Shown: piece after piece, positions 10,945 through 19,581 of the stretch
Numbering within the stretch: the stretch's first letter is position 1
Layout: each line of letters begins with the position of its first letter
NCBI GenBank assembly: GCA_021202525.1
Contig: JAJQCV010000034.1
Span: 1 to 43,197 of the forward strand
Direction: 5' to 3'
Length of the DNA: 43,197 nucleotides
Origin: Akkermansiaceae bacterium
GTDB lineage: Bacteria > Verrucomicrobiota > Verrucomicrobiia > Verrucomicrobiales > Akkermansiaceae
Translations under genes and position numbers: made by a program
The notes under the pieces: model-generated
What the model saw: the letters and a program-made list of their open reading frames with translations, nothing else
The model's database searches: none
What the model was told of the DNA's origin: nothing

Positions 10945-12156
10945 ATGAAGAGTCTTTTTTATATCTCTTTGCTCGCTTCCGGTCTGGTTGGAACTCACGC
11001 TTACGGGCAGTCCCTGTACACGCTTGCCGGTCCTGTGGGGCTGGAAGAATCCCTTCCCCTGAAATGGACGTTCAACGTAGCCGGCGGTTATGATGACAAT
11101 GTGAACGCTTCCAACTTCAACCAGCAGGAAAGTGCGTTTATCAGCACGGACATTGGCGCTTCCCTTGCCAATTACGATGCCATTACCCAGTATGCCTTCT
11201 CTGCCAAGCTCGGTGGCATTTTCTACTTGAAAGACCTGGAAGGCGAAACCAATGAATCTCTTTCCAATTCCACGCTGACAGCCAGTCTTTCCCACAGTTT
11301 TGACCAGACGTTGCGTTACAATGGCAGCCTTTCTTTTGCCTGGCAGCCGGAACCCAACTACTCAAACGGTATCGCCAACTCCCGCCGTGACGGTGACTAC
11401 ATTTACCTGTACGTTTCCAGTTCCCTTAGCAAGGCATGGACTACCCGTTATTCCACGACGGTGGGCGCCAGCTACTCCAGGATCGACTATCAGGAAGATT
11501 CCGCCAAAAACGATAACCGTCAATACGTCAATCTGAACTTCAACAATCGTTACAAATGGACGGAACGCCTGGCTTTGTCCATTAACTGGAATGGTTCCTA
11601 CTGTGACCGCGAATACGGCAATGACGAACTTTCCAACTTTGTCATGGCTGGCGCCGAATACGCTGTAGCTCAGAACACTTCCGCCACGTTGCGTGTCGGC
11701 CCCCAGTTCAAGCATGTGGATAATTACGGCACCAAAACCTACCCGTCAGCGGAATTTGGTCTGAATCACCGCATGAGCGACCGTTTCTCCCTGGGCATGT
11801 TCGTCCGTTACTCCAACGAAGCAACGAACACCTACATTCCCCAAACGGGCGCCAGCTACTACTCCAATGAAACGTGGCGCGTGGGTCTGAACAGCACGAT
11901 GAAAGTCACGCACCGGGTCAGCCTGAATGCCGGCGTGAACCTGATCTCCAGCGATTATTCCCGCCCGAGTTCCTTGAATACTGATACGAAGACGCTGACT
12001 TTCAATGCGACGGCTGGTATCAAGATGATGCTGACCAACATGCTGGCCCTTACGGCCCAGTATTCCTATACGAATGGTTCCTACAGCGGATATAACTTCC
12101 CCATGCCGAGCTATAACCGGAATGTGTTCTCCTTCGGAATGAATTACAGCTTCTAA
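10945..12156 (+). CDS. outer-membrane beta-barrel protein of polysaccharide cluster
   Basis: A 403-residue exported protein with a signal peptide (cleavage likely after THAYG, near residue 21). It is built from repeated amphipathic strands with alternating aromatic and polar residues and many Asn/Tyr/Ser turns. It ends in NVFSFGMNYSF, the aromatic C-terminal strand expected for insertion by the BAM complex. Similar barrel proteins accompany exopolysaccharide export loci in several phyla. Its place directly before a Wzc-type kinase and a Wza-like protein suggests a role in exporting or anchoring polysaccharide. No substrate can be inferred. Confidence 0.75.
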   Translation: MKSLFYISLLASGLVGTHAYGQSLYTLAGPVGLEESLPLKWTFNVAGGYDDNVNASNFNQQESAFISTDIGASLANYDAITQYAFSAKLGGIFYLKDLEGETNESLSNSTLTASLSHSFDQTLRYNGSLSFAWQPEPNYSNGIANSRRDGDYIYLYVSSSLSKAWTTRYSTTVGASYSRIDYQEDSAKNDNRQYVNLNFNNRYKWTERLALSINWNGSYCDREYGNDELSNFVMAGAEYAVAQNTSATLRVGPQFKHVDNYGTKTYPSAEFGLNHRMSDRFSLGMFVRYSNEATNTYIPQTGASYYSNETWRVGLNSTMKVTHRVSLNAGVNLISSDYSRPSSLNTDTKTLTFNATAGIKMMLTNMLALTAQYSYTNGSYSGYNFPMPSYNRNVFSFGMNYSF

Positions 12157-12180
12157 GCTTGATTGACAATTAATGTTTCT

Positions 12181-12223
12181 ACTCCTCTAATTGCGAATGT
12201 TCATTCACAATTAGAGGAGTTTT
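12181..12223 (+). terminator. long hairpin terminator between barrel gene and wzc-like gene
   Basis: ACTCCTCTAATTG (12181-12193) pairs perfectly with CAATTAGAGGAGT (12208-12220). Inside the loop a second stem, GAATG/CATTC, extends it. TTT follows. It lies 24 bases after the barrel stop codon and 25 bases before the Wzc-like start. It would end or attenuate transcription in the middle of the cluster. Confidence 0.8.
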
Positions 12224-12247
12224 ATCTTACTACCGCACCGTCTCTTC

Positions 12248-14458
12248 ATGAATGCCCCAGATCAGCAGAATGGCGATCCTATCGTACGCAATATTGATTA
12301 TATACAAGTTCTGAAAAACCGCTGGAAAGAAGTCTTCCTTGTTTTCATGCTGGTTCTGGTCATTTCCCTGGTGGTGACGCTTCTGATGCCTCCTTCTTTC
12401 CGTGCGACGAGTAAGTTTCAGATCAAGCTTCCCAGGCCGGTTATGGGGATCGGTGCGGGAGAGGATGTCGTGGCGTCGTCCAATATCACGACCAACTATA
12501 TCCCCATGCAGTATTCGGTGCTGACTTCGTCCGAAGTGCTGAAAGTGGTATCCAAAAAACTGAATCTGGCTGCGGAATGGGGCATGACGGATGATTTGGC
12601 TGCCACCAACCTGGCTGGAATGATCAAGGTATCCCCCATCCGTGCAACGGACTTGGTGGATGTTATTGTCTCCGGCCCTGACCCCAAGCTGGTTCAGAAC
12701 ATTGCCAAGGCAGTCCCGGAGGCGTACAAGCAGGACCGTGAAATGCGTGAAAACCGGCTGGTGGAAACGGCTATCAAGAGCCTTCAGGACGTTCTCCGGG
12801 AACAGGAGGATATTGTCAATGACAAGATGATGGCTCTCAAGAAGTTGATTGTGGAAAACGATTATTTGCCCTCCACCATATACAGGAGTGGGGATAACCG
12901 CTCCGTGATGACTGGCGCCATGGAAGACGAGGATTTCCGGAATTCCAAGGCGCAGCTCATGAAATTTGAGAAGGATGAGCAGGAACTGGCCGCCTATGTC
13001 GCGGAAGTTCAGCGTCTTCCGGACGACAAACTGATGGATTATGTCACCAACTCCGATCTTTTAAATGCGGAAATTCTGGCGGCGGACTCTCTGCGCAAAA
13101 CCTATCAGGAGTACATGGAGAAGGATAAGGAGAGGGAAAATCTCAAGGCCCAGAACTTGGGCCCCAGGCATCCCAAGATGCTGGCTCTCCAGGAAACGGC
13201 GAACATCTTGAAGGAAAAGCTGAACAAGGAACTTGTAGGTCTGCGCTCATCTTTGAGAAGCAAGCTGGAAATGGTTACTGCAAGCCGTGTGAAGTGGGCG
13301 AAGATTGTAGCTCAAAAGGAAGAGGATCTCCGGAAACATGTGATGAAGATGCCTGTTTATGAACAGACCAGCCGCGAGTATGATACGGCCCTGGATCAGC
13401 TCAAGACTCTGGATGCCCGTTACAAGGATGAAATCGCCCGCCTGCGCGTTCCCCGTGAATCGATTGAAATGTATGATAATCCCCTGTTGCCTTCGGCTCC
13501 CTACAAGCCGGATGTGACGCTGAACCTGGCAGTGGGCGCCGTTGCCGGTTTGCTGCTGGGTATAGGCCTGGCCCTTCTGCTGGAATTCATGGATACTTCC
13601 GTCAAGACTATGGAGGATGTGGAACGGGCTCTGCAAGTGCCTGTTCTGGGGATCATTCCCAAAAACGTCCCCATTCTGCATTCCGCCGGTTCTCTGGGGC
13701 CGGATGCTGAAGCCTACCGCATTCTGCGGACGAACATAGAATTCAACAAGAAGGGGCTCGAAGAAATTTCCCTGACCTTTGTTTCCGGCAGTGCCGGGGA
13801 AGGCAAGACCACGACGTTGTGCAACCTGGCCTACATCTGCGCCCAGGGGGGGTACGCCACCTTGATGATTGATGCGGACCTTCGCCGTTCCAAATTGCAC
13901 AGATACTATGAACTGGACAATGAAGTAGGGCTCACGTCCTACTTGTTGGAAGACTATCCGCTGGAGGAAGTGATCTTCCAGACGCCTGTGGAAAACCTGT
14001 ACGTCATGCCCGCGGGCCCGGTTCCCTTTGACCCTTCGGGCGCCTTGAACTCACGCAAGTTCAGCGAACTGCTCCAGGAAGTGAAGCAGCGTTTTGATAT
14101 TGTGCTGGTGGACTCTCCGCCTATACTTGGTGTCAGCGACTCAGCCGTGATTGTGAGCGAGGTGGACATGACCCTGATGGTTGTTCAGCCGCGCAAGCTT
14201 CCGTTGAAGGCCCTGCTGAGGCAGAAACAGGTCATTGAATCCGTCGGCGGCAATCTGGCGGGCGTGGTGATGAATAATGTGGACATTACTTCCGATCACC
14301 AGTATCAATATTACACAACCTACTACTCCTATTATTCTGCGGAAAGCGGCGCTTCCGGCGGCAATGCCGACGCTTCTTCCCTGAAGAAGGCCGAGCGTTC
14401 CGGCAAAGCCAAGGAACTGGCGGCTACGCAGTCCAATGATAATGAGGATTTGTATTAA
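12248..14458 (+). CDS. Wzc-type polysaccharide co-polymerase and tyrosine autokinase
   Basis: A 736-residue inner-membrane protein. The first membrane helix is at about 28-48, followed by a Wzz domain and a long periplasmic coiled-coil region (about 165-400) and a second helix at about 422-445. The cytosolic BY-kinase domain has Walker A GSAGEGKTTT (about 513-522), Walker A' LMIDADLR (about 539) and Walker B IVLVDSPP (about 617). The tail carries a Tyr cluster, YQYYTTYYSYYSAE (about 686-699), the autophosphorylation target. Such proteins control chain length and export of capsule or exopolysaccharide together with an outer-membrane Wza pore. The small Wza-like gene starts 12 bases after its stop, so they form an operon. 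A partner phosphatase is not seen here. Confidence 0.93.
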   Translation: MNAPDQQNGDPIVRNIDYIQVLKNRWKEVFLVFMLVLVISLVVTLLMPPSFRATSKFQIKLPRPVMGIGAGEDVVASSNITTNYIPMQYSVLTSSEVLKVVSKKLNLAAEWGMTDDLAATNLAGMIKVSPIRATDLVDVIVSGPDPKLVQNIAKAVPEAYKQDREMRENRLVETAIKSLQDVLREQEDIVNDKMMALKKLIVENDYLPSTIYRSGDNRSVMTGAMEDEDFRNSKAQLMKFEKDEQELAAYVAEVQRLPDDKLMDYVTNSDLLNAEILAADSLRKTYQEYMEKDKERENLKAQNLGPRHPKMLALQETANILKEKLNKELVGLRSSLRSKLEMVTASRVKWAKIVAQKEEDLRKHVMKMPVYEQTSREYDTALDQLKTLDARYKDEIARLRVPRESIEMYDNPLLPSAPYKPDVTLNLAVGAVAGLLLGIGLALLLEFMDTSVKTMEDVERALQVPVLGIIPKNVPILHSAGSLGPDAEAYRILRTNIEFNKKGLEEISLTFVSGSAGEGKTTTLCNLAYICAQGGYATLMIDADLRRSKLHRYYELDNEVGLTSYLLEDYPLEEVIFQTPVENLYVMPAGPVPFDPSGALNSRKFSELLQEVKQRFDIVLVDSPPILGVSDSAVIVSEVDMTLMVVQPRKLPLKALLRQKQVIESVGGNLAGVVMNNVDITSDHQYQYYTTYYSYYSAESGASGGNADASSLKKAERSGKAKELAATQSNDNEDLY

Positions 14459-14469
14459 GCGATAGTGCC

Positions 14470-15075
14470 ATGAAAAAGTATCTGTATTCCATTATCTGTT
14501 TCATCCTGGCTGCAGGAGGGCTTGCGTTCTCACAGTCCCCGGATGCGGTACCCCCGCACGGAACCATTGAAATTCAGGTACGCGGCATCCCTGCCGACGA
14601 CGCTGCCGCTATTTCCGGACAATATTTGCTGGATGGCAATGGAACCATCCGCATGCCCCAACTTCCCGCCGGGCAGGATGTGATGCGGGTAGTGGGCCGG
14701 ACGGCGCGGCAGATTGAGGATATGCTTGCCGCTGCCTATAAGAAAGCGGAACTGTACACTTCTCCCACCTTTTTGGTGAAAGTGCAGAGTTCCGACGTGC
14801 AGCTCACCCAGCACATCGTCCTGGTGAGCGGAAATGTAGCCATGAAAAAGAACGTTCCCTGGCGGCGCGGCATGACGCTGCTGGAAGCGATCGTCGGAGC
14901 GGGGGACGTTACGGAATGGGGATCCCGGTATGTCCAGGTGACGCGCGGCGGGAAGACCGTCACGTATGATTATTATTCCACCAGGGACAGGGCTATACCC
15001 ATCCAGCCCAATGACCGTGTTTTCGTTCCGCAGCGCGGCATGTTTGAAACGCGGCCTTCCAAGCTTCTTCCCTGA
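14470..15075 (+). CDS. small Wza-like polysaccharide export protein
   Basis: A 201-residue exported protein with a signal peptide (hydrophobic core YSIICFILAAGGLAF). It carries a Poly_export domain (about 30-120, including LDGNGTIRMPQL) and an SLBB-like segment (about 115-190, HIVLVSGNV to IQPNDRVFVPQRG). It is much shorter than E. coli Wza (379 residues), lacking extra SLBB repeats and the C-terminal transmembrane helix. Another protein, perhaps the upstream barrel, may therefore supply the outer-membrane channel. I see no clear lipobox at the cleavage site. It is translated 12 bases after the Wzc-like gene. Confidence 0.82.
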   Translation: MKKYLYSIICFILAAGGLAFSQSPDAVPPHGTIEIQVRGIPADDAAAISGQYLLDGNGTIRMPQLPAGQDVMRVVGRTARQIEDMLAAAYKKAELYTSPTFLVKVQSSDVQLTQHIVLVSGNVAMKKNVPWRRGMTLLEAIVGAGDVTEWGSRYVQVTRGGKTVTYDYYSTRDRAIPIQPNDRVFVPQRGMFETRPSKLLP

Positions 15076-15097
15076 AGAGTGGAAAATGATTTTTCAT

Positions 15098-15124
15098 ACC
15101 CGGCTTTCCTCGAGGAAGCCGGGT
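15098..15124 (+). terminator. intrinsic terminator after Wza-like gene
   Basis: ACCCGGCTT-TCCT and AGGA-AGCCGGGT form a long GC-rich stem with one bulged T and a two-base CG loop, followed by TTTCTTATT. It ends 49 bases after the Wza-like stop codon. Confidence 0.75.
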
Positions 15125-15658
15125 TTCTTATTGTTCATTCCGGGAGCAAATGGGATGTTGGTTATTGTCCGGCTTTTTGCTTGGGTTCCTTTCCGGAAAA
15201 GAGTTTTGTGCCTGTAATGTTGGAGTCGGCCGGCGGAACCTTCAGGATTCCCTGTTTTGATGGAAGGGGCTTGTTGAACCCGGAAAATACGGAGAGTTGA
15301 AGCATTGAGGAAGGCTTTCCCTCTTCCAGTAGTTGAATGGAATATTTTTTCTTATTCATGCAATTGATCATGAATTATTTGTGAATAAAGGGAAAGAAAT
15401 CGGAGGCAGTTCGCGCATCCAACAGAATTTTTGATGATCTAATTGTTGATATTAGGCCCTTTTGAAGTAATTGTATAATGTAGGAACAGGCATATATTGC
15501 GATGAAATGAGTTCAGCATAAAGACGAACAACAGAAAAACAAAGAAAGTTGTTGATTGTTTTTGGGCTCAATGCATTTTTGGTATTTTCAAAAATGTTAT
15601 AGTTTCATGCAGAATGCCTGTATGAAACCCTGTGTTATCAAAGTGAATTCACATTGCC
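15125..15658. other. AT-rich intergenic region with two dyads before HTH gene
   Basis: No gene is visible. The region becomes AT-rich toward its right end and holds two inverted repeats just before the HTH gene (listed separately), so it is probably its regulatory region. Confidence 0.5.
15574..15628. promoter_or_regulatory. two tandem inverted repeats upstream of HTH gene
   Basis: CATTTTTG (15574-15581) pairs with CAAAAATG (15589-15596). Then GTTTCATgCAG (15602-15612) pairs with CTGtATGAAAC (15618-15628) with one mismatch. They end 30 bases before the start of a gene for a DNA-binding protein, so autoregulatory operators are plausible. Confidence 0.4.
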
Positions 15659-16192
15659 ATGATTTATCGTTTCAAAAAGACATTCATCGGAGTAGGAGGG
15701 CGGGAATATATCAATAATCCCAAATTGAGTTTTCCCGAACATGTAAAAATCCGCCGCAAGGGAACGGATCCCAAATCCGGGCAGCCTTATGCCAGCGCGT
15801 CCGGCGCGTTCATGGAAACATCCTCCATAGCGGCGCGTCTGCGCTGCAGTCCTTCCGCCGCCCGGCAATACCTGCACCGTCATGGGGTGCGCTTCCGCGT
15901 AGTCCGTAAGAGTACGGGGTCTCTCACGCTCTGCTGGCGCCGTCTGGATGTGGAGCGTCTCCTGGCCGCGCGGGAGCCGGTTTGCCGCCGCGCCCCGGTG
16001 TGTTACGTGAATATGGAAGAGGCCGTCCGCTACCTGGGCGTGGTCAGAAGCTACGTTTACAGGCTGGTCAAAAAAGGCCTGCTGCGGGAATACAGGTGCC
16101 GCATCAAGACGGCCCGCGGGTTCCGCGTGCGCTGCTTCTACCACCGGGAGGATCTGGAGCATATCAAGCTTCACGTTCTCCACAAGAGGTAG
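15659..16192 (+). CDS. two-HTH DNA-binding protein, unknown role
   Basis: A 177-residue basic protein. Two segments look like small helix-turn-helix units. One is SSIAARLRCSPSAARQYLHR (about 54-73), followed by a VRFRVVRKSTG-TLCWRRLDVERLL wing-like part. The second is MEEAVRYLGVVRSYVYRLVKKG (about 121-142), followed by a similar basic wing and YHREDLEHI. The two halves look like an internal duplication of an excisionase/MerR-like winged fold. I do not recognise a named family. ATG 15659 is assumed; ATG 15812 (METSSIAAR) is possible and would remove 51 residues. It is unlinked to a phage here and precedes ruvA by 65 bases. Confidence 0.65.
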   Translation: MIYRFKKTFIGVGGREYINNPKLSFPEHVKIRRKGTDPKSGQPYASASGAFMETSSIAARLRCSPSAARQYLHRHGVRFRVVRKSTGSLTLCWRRLDVERLLAAREPVCRRAPVCYVNMEEAVRYLGVVRSYVYRLVKKGLLREYRCRIKTARGFRVRCFYHREDLEHIKLHVLHKR

Positions 16193-16257
16193 CGACCCGC
16201 GCCCGGAAGGATGCGTTTTTGACTTGTCCGCCGCCGGGATTGTGTCACGTTATGGGC

Positions 16258-16851
16258 ATGATAGCTTTTTTGCGCGGTACGGTAGCGGAGTCATACCCCC
16301 AGCGGCTGATTCTGGATGTTCACGGCGTGGGGTACGAGGTGATTGTGCCCCTGTCCACGTTTGACAGGCTGAATCCTCTGCCGGGAAGGGAGCTGACGCT
16401 GAAAACCTACCTGCACGTACGGGAAAACATGCAGGTGCTGTACGGATTTGCAACTGATGCGGAACGGGACATCTTCCTGTTGCTGATCGACCGGGTTTCC
16501 GGAATCGGCCCCGCTACGGCCATCGCCATTCTGGGATCCTTGTCCGTGGAGCAGTTCAAGCAGGCCGTGGTGAGCGGAGACGTATCCGGCATCGCCAGGG
16601 CCAAGGGAGTGGGAAAAAAAACGGCGGAACGCATTGTGCTTGAACTGAAGGACAAGGTGGGACTGGCTGCCACCTGGGAGGCCCAGGCCCAGGGTTCCAC
16701 CTCCCAGGCGGCGGGGGATGCGGAACTCGCGCTGATTGCGCTGGGCTTCAAGCAGGTGGAATCCCGCAAGGCCATTGCCGCCCACTTGAAAGAGAATCCG
16801 GACGCCGACGCGGACGAGTTGATCCGCGCCGCCCTGCGCTCCATGAACTGA
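16258..16851 (+). CDS. ruvA: Holliday junction branch migration protein RuvA
   Basis: A 197-residue RuvA. It forms the tetramer that holds Holliday junctions while RuvB hexamers drive branch migration. The N-terminal OB fold (MIAFLRGTVAE, VHGVGYEVIVPLST) leads to two helix-hairpin-helix motifs, DRVSGIGPATAIAIL and AKGVGKKTAERIVLELKDK, and a C-terminal RuvB-contacting domain (AELALIALGFKQVE). ATG 16258 matches the usual RuvA start; ATG 16252 would add two residues. The longer open frame that starts at 15982 overlaps the upstream gene and is not used. ruvB and ruvC are not adjacent. Confidence 0.95.
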   Translation: MIAFLRGTVAESYPQRLILDVHGVGYEVIVPLSTFDRLNPLPGRELTLKTYLHVRENMQVLYGFATDAERDIFLLLIDRVSGIGPATAIAILGSLSVEQFKQAVVSGDVSGIARAKGVGKKTAERIVLELKDKVGLAATWEAQAQGSTSQAAGDAELALIALGFKQVESRKAIAAHLKENPDADADELIRAALRSMN

Positions 16852-16889
16852 CCGTTCCACCGTGAGTGTGGAGAAGGTGCAAGTTTTTG

Positions 16890-16913
16890 ACAGCCATGCA
16901 GGAGCATGGCTGT
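16890..16913 (+). terminator. hairpin after ruvA
   Basis: ACAGCCATGC (16890-16899) and GCATGGCTGT (16904-16913) form a perfect 10-bp stem with an AGGA loop, followed only by TGCATTTG. The T run is weak, so termination may be partial. Confidence 0.55.
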
Positions 16914-16978
16914 TGCATTTGCGCCCGTCCGGGGGCCGGAGGGCTGCGGCATACTGCCATGATGGGGGAACAATAGTG

Positions 16979-17007
16979 TTGACGCCCGGCGGAATCGTTT
17001 CTAAACT
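16979..17007 (+). promoter_or_regulatory. candidate gap promoter
   Basis: TTGACG (16979-16984) and TAAACT (17002-17007) are separated by 17 bases, matching sigma-70 spacing (five of six and four of six bases). They lie about 70 bases before the gap start codon. Confidence 0.45.
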
Positions 17008-17074
17008 TGCCCCGTCCATGGTACTTGAATAGGTCCGGGACTTGTAATTAATCAAATCTGAAGCCCTCAATCTT

Positions 17075-18103
17075 ATGGCCAAATATGCTATTAACGGTTT
17101 TGGACGTATTGGTCGCAACGTGTTGCGTGCCATGTCCAAGGAAGAACGCAACAAGGTTGTTGCCATCAACGACCTGACCCCTATCAAAATGATCGCCCAC
17201 CTGCTCAAGTATGACTCCACGCAGGGCAAGTTTGACGGTGAAGTTTCCATCGACGGCGATTATCTGGTCATCGACGGCCACAAGATCCTTATTACTGTGG
17301 AACGCGACCCCGCCAACCTTCCCTGGAAGGACCTGGGCGTGGACGTCGTTCTGGAGTCCACCGGCCTGTTCACCAAGCGTGAAGCCGCCCAGAAGCACAT
17401 TGACGCCGGCGCCAAGAAGGTGCTCATTTCCGCTCCCGCCACGGATCCGGACCTGACCTTCTGCCTGGGCATCAACGACAGCGAATACGATCCCGCCAAG
17501 CACAACATCGTTTCCAACGCTTCCTGCACCACCAACTGCCTTTCCCCGATGGTGAAGGTGCTGAACGACAAGTTCGGCATTGAAAAGGGCATGATGAGCA
17601 CCATTCACTCCTACACGAATGACCAGCGCATCCTGGACCTTCCGCACAGCGATCCCCGCCGTGCCCGCGCCGCCGCGATCAACATCATCCCGACGACCAC
17701 CGGCGCCGCCAAGGCCATCGGTGAAGTAATTCCCCAGCTCAAGGGCGCCCTGAACGGCGCTTCCTTCCGCGTGCCCACCCCGACCGGTTCCCTGACCGAC
17801 TTTGTGGCCGTCCTCAAGAAGGACGTGACCGTGGAAGAAGTAAACGCCGCCATGAAGGAAGCTGCTGAAGGCCCTCTGAAGGGTATTCTGGCCTACTCCG
17901 AGGAAGCTCTCGTGCTTCAGGACATCGTTTCCGACCCCCACTCCTGCATCTTTGACTCCGGCTTCACCTACGTGGTTGGCGGCAACCTGGTGAAGGTCTG
18001 CGGCTGGTATGACAACGAATGGGGCTACTCCAACCGTGCCGCCGAAGCCATGAAGAAGCTGGGCGACAGCTTGAGCTCCTGCGGCTGCAGCTGCGGCAAG
18101 TAA
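17075..18103 (+). CDS. gap: glyceraldehyde-3-phosphate dehydrogenase, type I
   Basis: A 342-residue GAPDH that oxidises glyceraldehyde 3-phosphate with NAD and phosphate to 1,3-bisphosphoglycerate. It has the Rossmann motif INGFGRIGR, Asp33 in VVAINDL (NAD preference), catalytic Cys151 in SNASCTTNC, His178 in [11 protein letters not shown], and [11 protein letters not shown] near the end. The C-terminus extends beyond the usual family end as [11 protein letters not shown], with four Cys in nine residues, which is unusual. ATG 17075 follows a leader with no Shine-Dalgarno. pgk follows, separated by a strong terminator. Confidence 0.97.
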   Translation: MAKYAINGFGRIGRNVLRAMSKEERNKVVAINDLTPIKMIAHLLKYDSTQGKFDGEVSIDGDYLVIDGHKILITVERDPANLPWKDLGVDVVLESTGLFTKREAAQKHIDAGAKKVLISAPATDPDLTFCLGINDSEYDPAKHNIVSNASCTTNCLSPMVKVLNDKFGIEKGMMSTIHSYTNDQRILDLPHSDPRRARAAAINIIPTTTGAAKAIGEVIPQLKGALNGASFRVPTPTGSLTDFVAVLKKDVTVEEVNAAMKEAAEGPLKGILAYSEEALVLQDIVSDPHSCIFDSGFTYVVGGNLVKVCGWYDNEWGYSNRAAEAMKKLGDSLSSCGCSCGK

Positions 18104-18215
18104 GTTCATTCCTGAACAACGCTTGCTCTTCAGTAGTCACAAGACATTCTTTCCAGCCGCCTGAAACAGCTTTCCGGTTCATGAACCGGGTTGGTGCGGG
18201 CGGCCGGGATTTTCC

Positions 18216-18242
18216 GGGAGGGCAGAAATGCCCTCCCTTTTT
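18216..18242 (+). terminator. strong terminator between gap and pgk
   Basis: GGGAGGGCA (18216-18224) pairs perfectly with TGCCCTCCC (18229-18237) over a GAAA tetraloop, followed by TTTTT. It ends only 31 bases before the pgk start codon, leaving little room for a separate pgk promoter after it. Confidence 0.9.
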
Positions 18243-18273
18243 CATTCCATTGAACCAAACAACATAAACTGAT

Positions 18274-19491
18274 ATGGCTAAACTCACTGTTCGTGATCTT
18301 GACGTCAAGGGCAAGGAAGTCCTGATGCGCGTTGACTTCAACGTACCCCTCAAGGATGGGGAAATTACCAATGACGCCCGCATTGTGGCCGCCCTTCCCA
18401 CCATCAAGTTCCTGCTTGACGGCGGCGCCCGCCTCGTCCTCTGCTCCCACCTGGGCCGTCCCAAGAATGAGCCCGATCCCGCTTTCTCCCTGAAGCCTGT
18501 GGCCGCCCGCCTTTCCGAGTTGCTCGGCAAGGAAGTGAAATTCGTTCCCGCCGCCATCGGCCCGGAAGCTGAAGCCGCCCGCGCCGCCATGAAGGACGGC
18601 GACGTGGTCCTGCTGGAAAACGTCCGCTTCTATCCCGGTGAAAAGAAAAACGATCCGGAATTCGCCAAGGCTCTCCTGGGCAAAGCCACCCTGTTCGTGA
18701 ACGACGCGTTCGGCACCGCCCACCGCGCCCACGCTTCCACGTAAGGCGTGACCCATTTTGCGGAAAAGAGCGCCATGGGCTTTCTGATCGAACGCGAACT
18801 GGAATACCTGGAAGGCAAGCTGGAAACCCCGGAAAAACCCTTTGTGGTGATCATGGGGGGCGCCAAGGTGTCCGACAAGATCGAAGTGCTTTCCAAGCTG
18901 ATGGAAAAGGCTGACACGTTCCTGATCGGCGGCGCCATGGCCAACACGTTCCTGGCTGCCGAAGGCTATGATCTGGGAGCTTCCAAGATTGAAGGCGACA
19001 AGCTGGACCTGGCCCGTGAAATCCTGGCGAACGCCAAGGCCAAGGGTGTCAAGTTCGTGCTTCCGGCCGACGTTCGCGTGACCATGAAGTTTGAGGACGG
19101 CGCGGAAACATTCTGCACGGCTCCCTTCGCGGAAGGCGGCAAGGTGCCGGAAGGCGGCATGGCCATTGACATCGGCGACAAGGCCATTGAAGAATTCTCC
19201 GCCATCATCAAGGATGCCAAGACCGTTCTGTGGAACGGCCCGATGGGCGTCTTTGAAATGGACTGCTTTGCCAAGGGCACCAAGGAAATTGCGGAAGCCC
19301 TGGCCGATTCCTCGGCCATCTCCATCGTGGGCGGCGGCGACTCCGTAACGGCTGCCAAGAAATTCAAGGTTCAGGACAAGCTTTCCTTCTGCTCCACGGG
19401 CGGCGGCGCTTCCCTGGAACTTCTGGAAGGCAAGGTGCTGCCCGGCGTGGGCGCCCTGTCCGACAAATGCTGCTGCTGCAAAAAGAAGTAA
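18274..19491 (+). pseudogene. pgk: phosphoglycerate kinase interrupted by in-frame TAA
   Basis: A 405-codon reading frame for phosphoglycerate kinase, which transfers phosphate from 1,3-bisphosphoglycerate to ADP. It is broken by one TAA at 18742-18744 (codon 157). Both sides are in the same frame and fully family-like. Before the stop are MRVDFNVP (18-25), SHLGRP (58-63) and [11 protein letters not shown]. After it are GVTHFAEKSAMGFL, GGAKVSDKI, WNGPMGVFE and GGGDSVTAA. The position is often Glu in AHASTEGV, so GAA to TAA by one base is the simplest origin. If real, it leaves a 156-residue N-terminal fragment; the rest could restart only at GTG 18748 or ATG 18775, with no ribosome site. A sequencing error is quite possible. 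The C-terminus ends in SDKCCCCKKK, another Cys-rich tail. Confidence 0.9.
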
Positions 19492-19547
19492 GCCGTCATG
19501 TGACGGCTGGCTTCCGGGGCGTCAGCCCTGGGCGGCTTGATTCTTCA

Positions 19548-19581
19548 TCCTCCGTTCCCTTGTGGGAGCGGGGGATTTTTT
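19548..19581 (+). terminator. intrinsic terminator after pgk
   Basis: TCCTCCGTTCCC (19548-19559) and GGGAGCGGGGGA (19564-19575) form a 12-bp stem including G-T wobbles, followed by TTTTTT (19576-19581). A smaller hairpin, AGCCGTCA-TG-TGACGGCT (19491-19508), lies directly at the pgk stop codon. Confidence 0.75.

Noticed and set aside
17048..18109. 353-codon minus-strand frame opposite gap
   Set aside because: Antisense shadow of a highly conserved gene.
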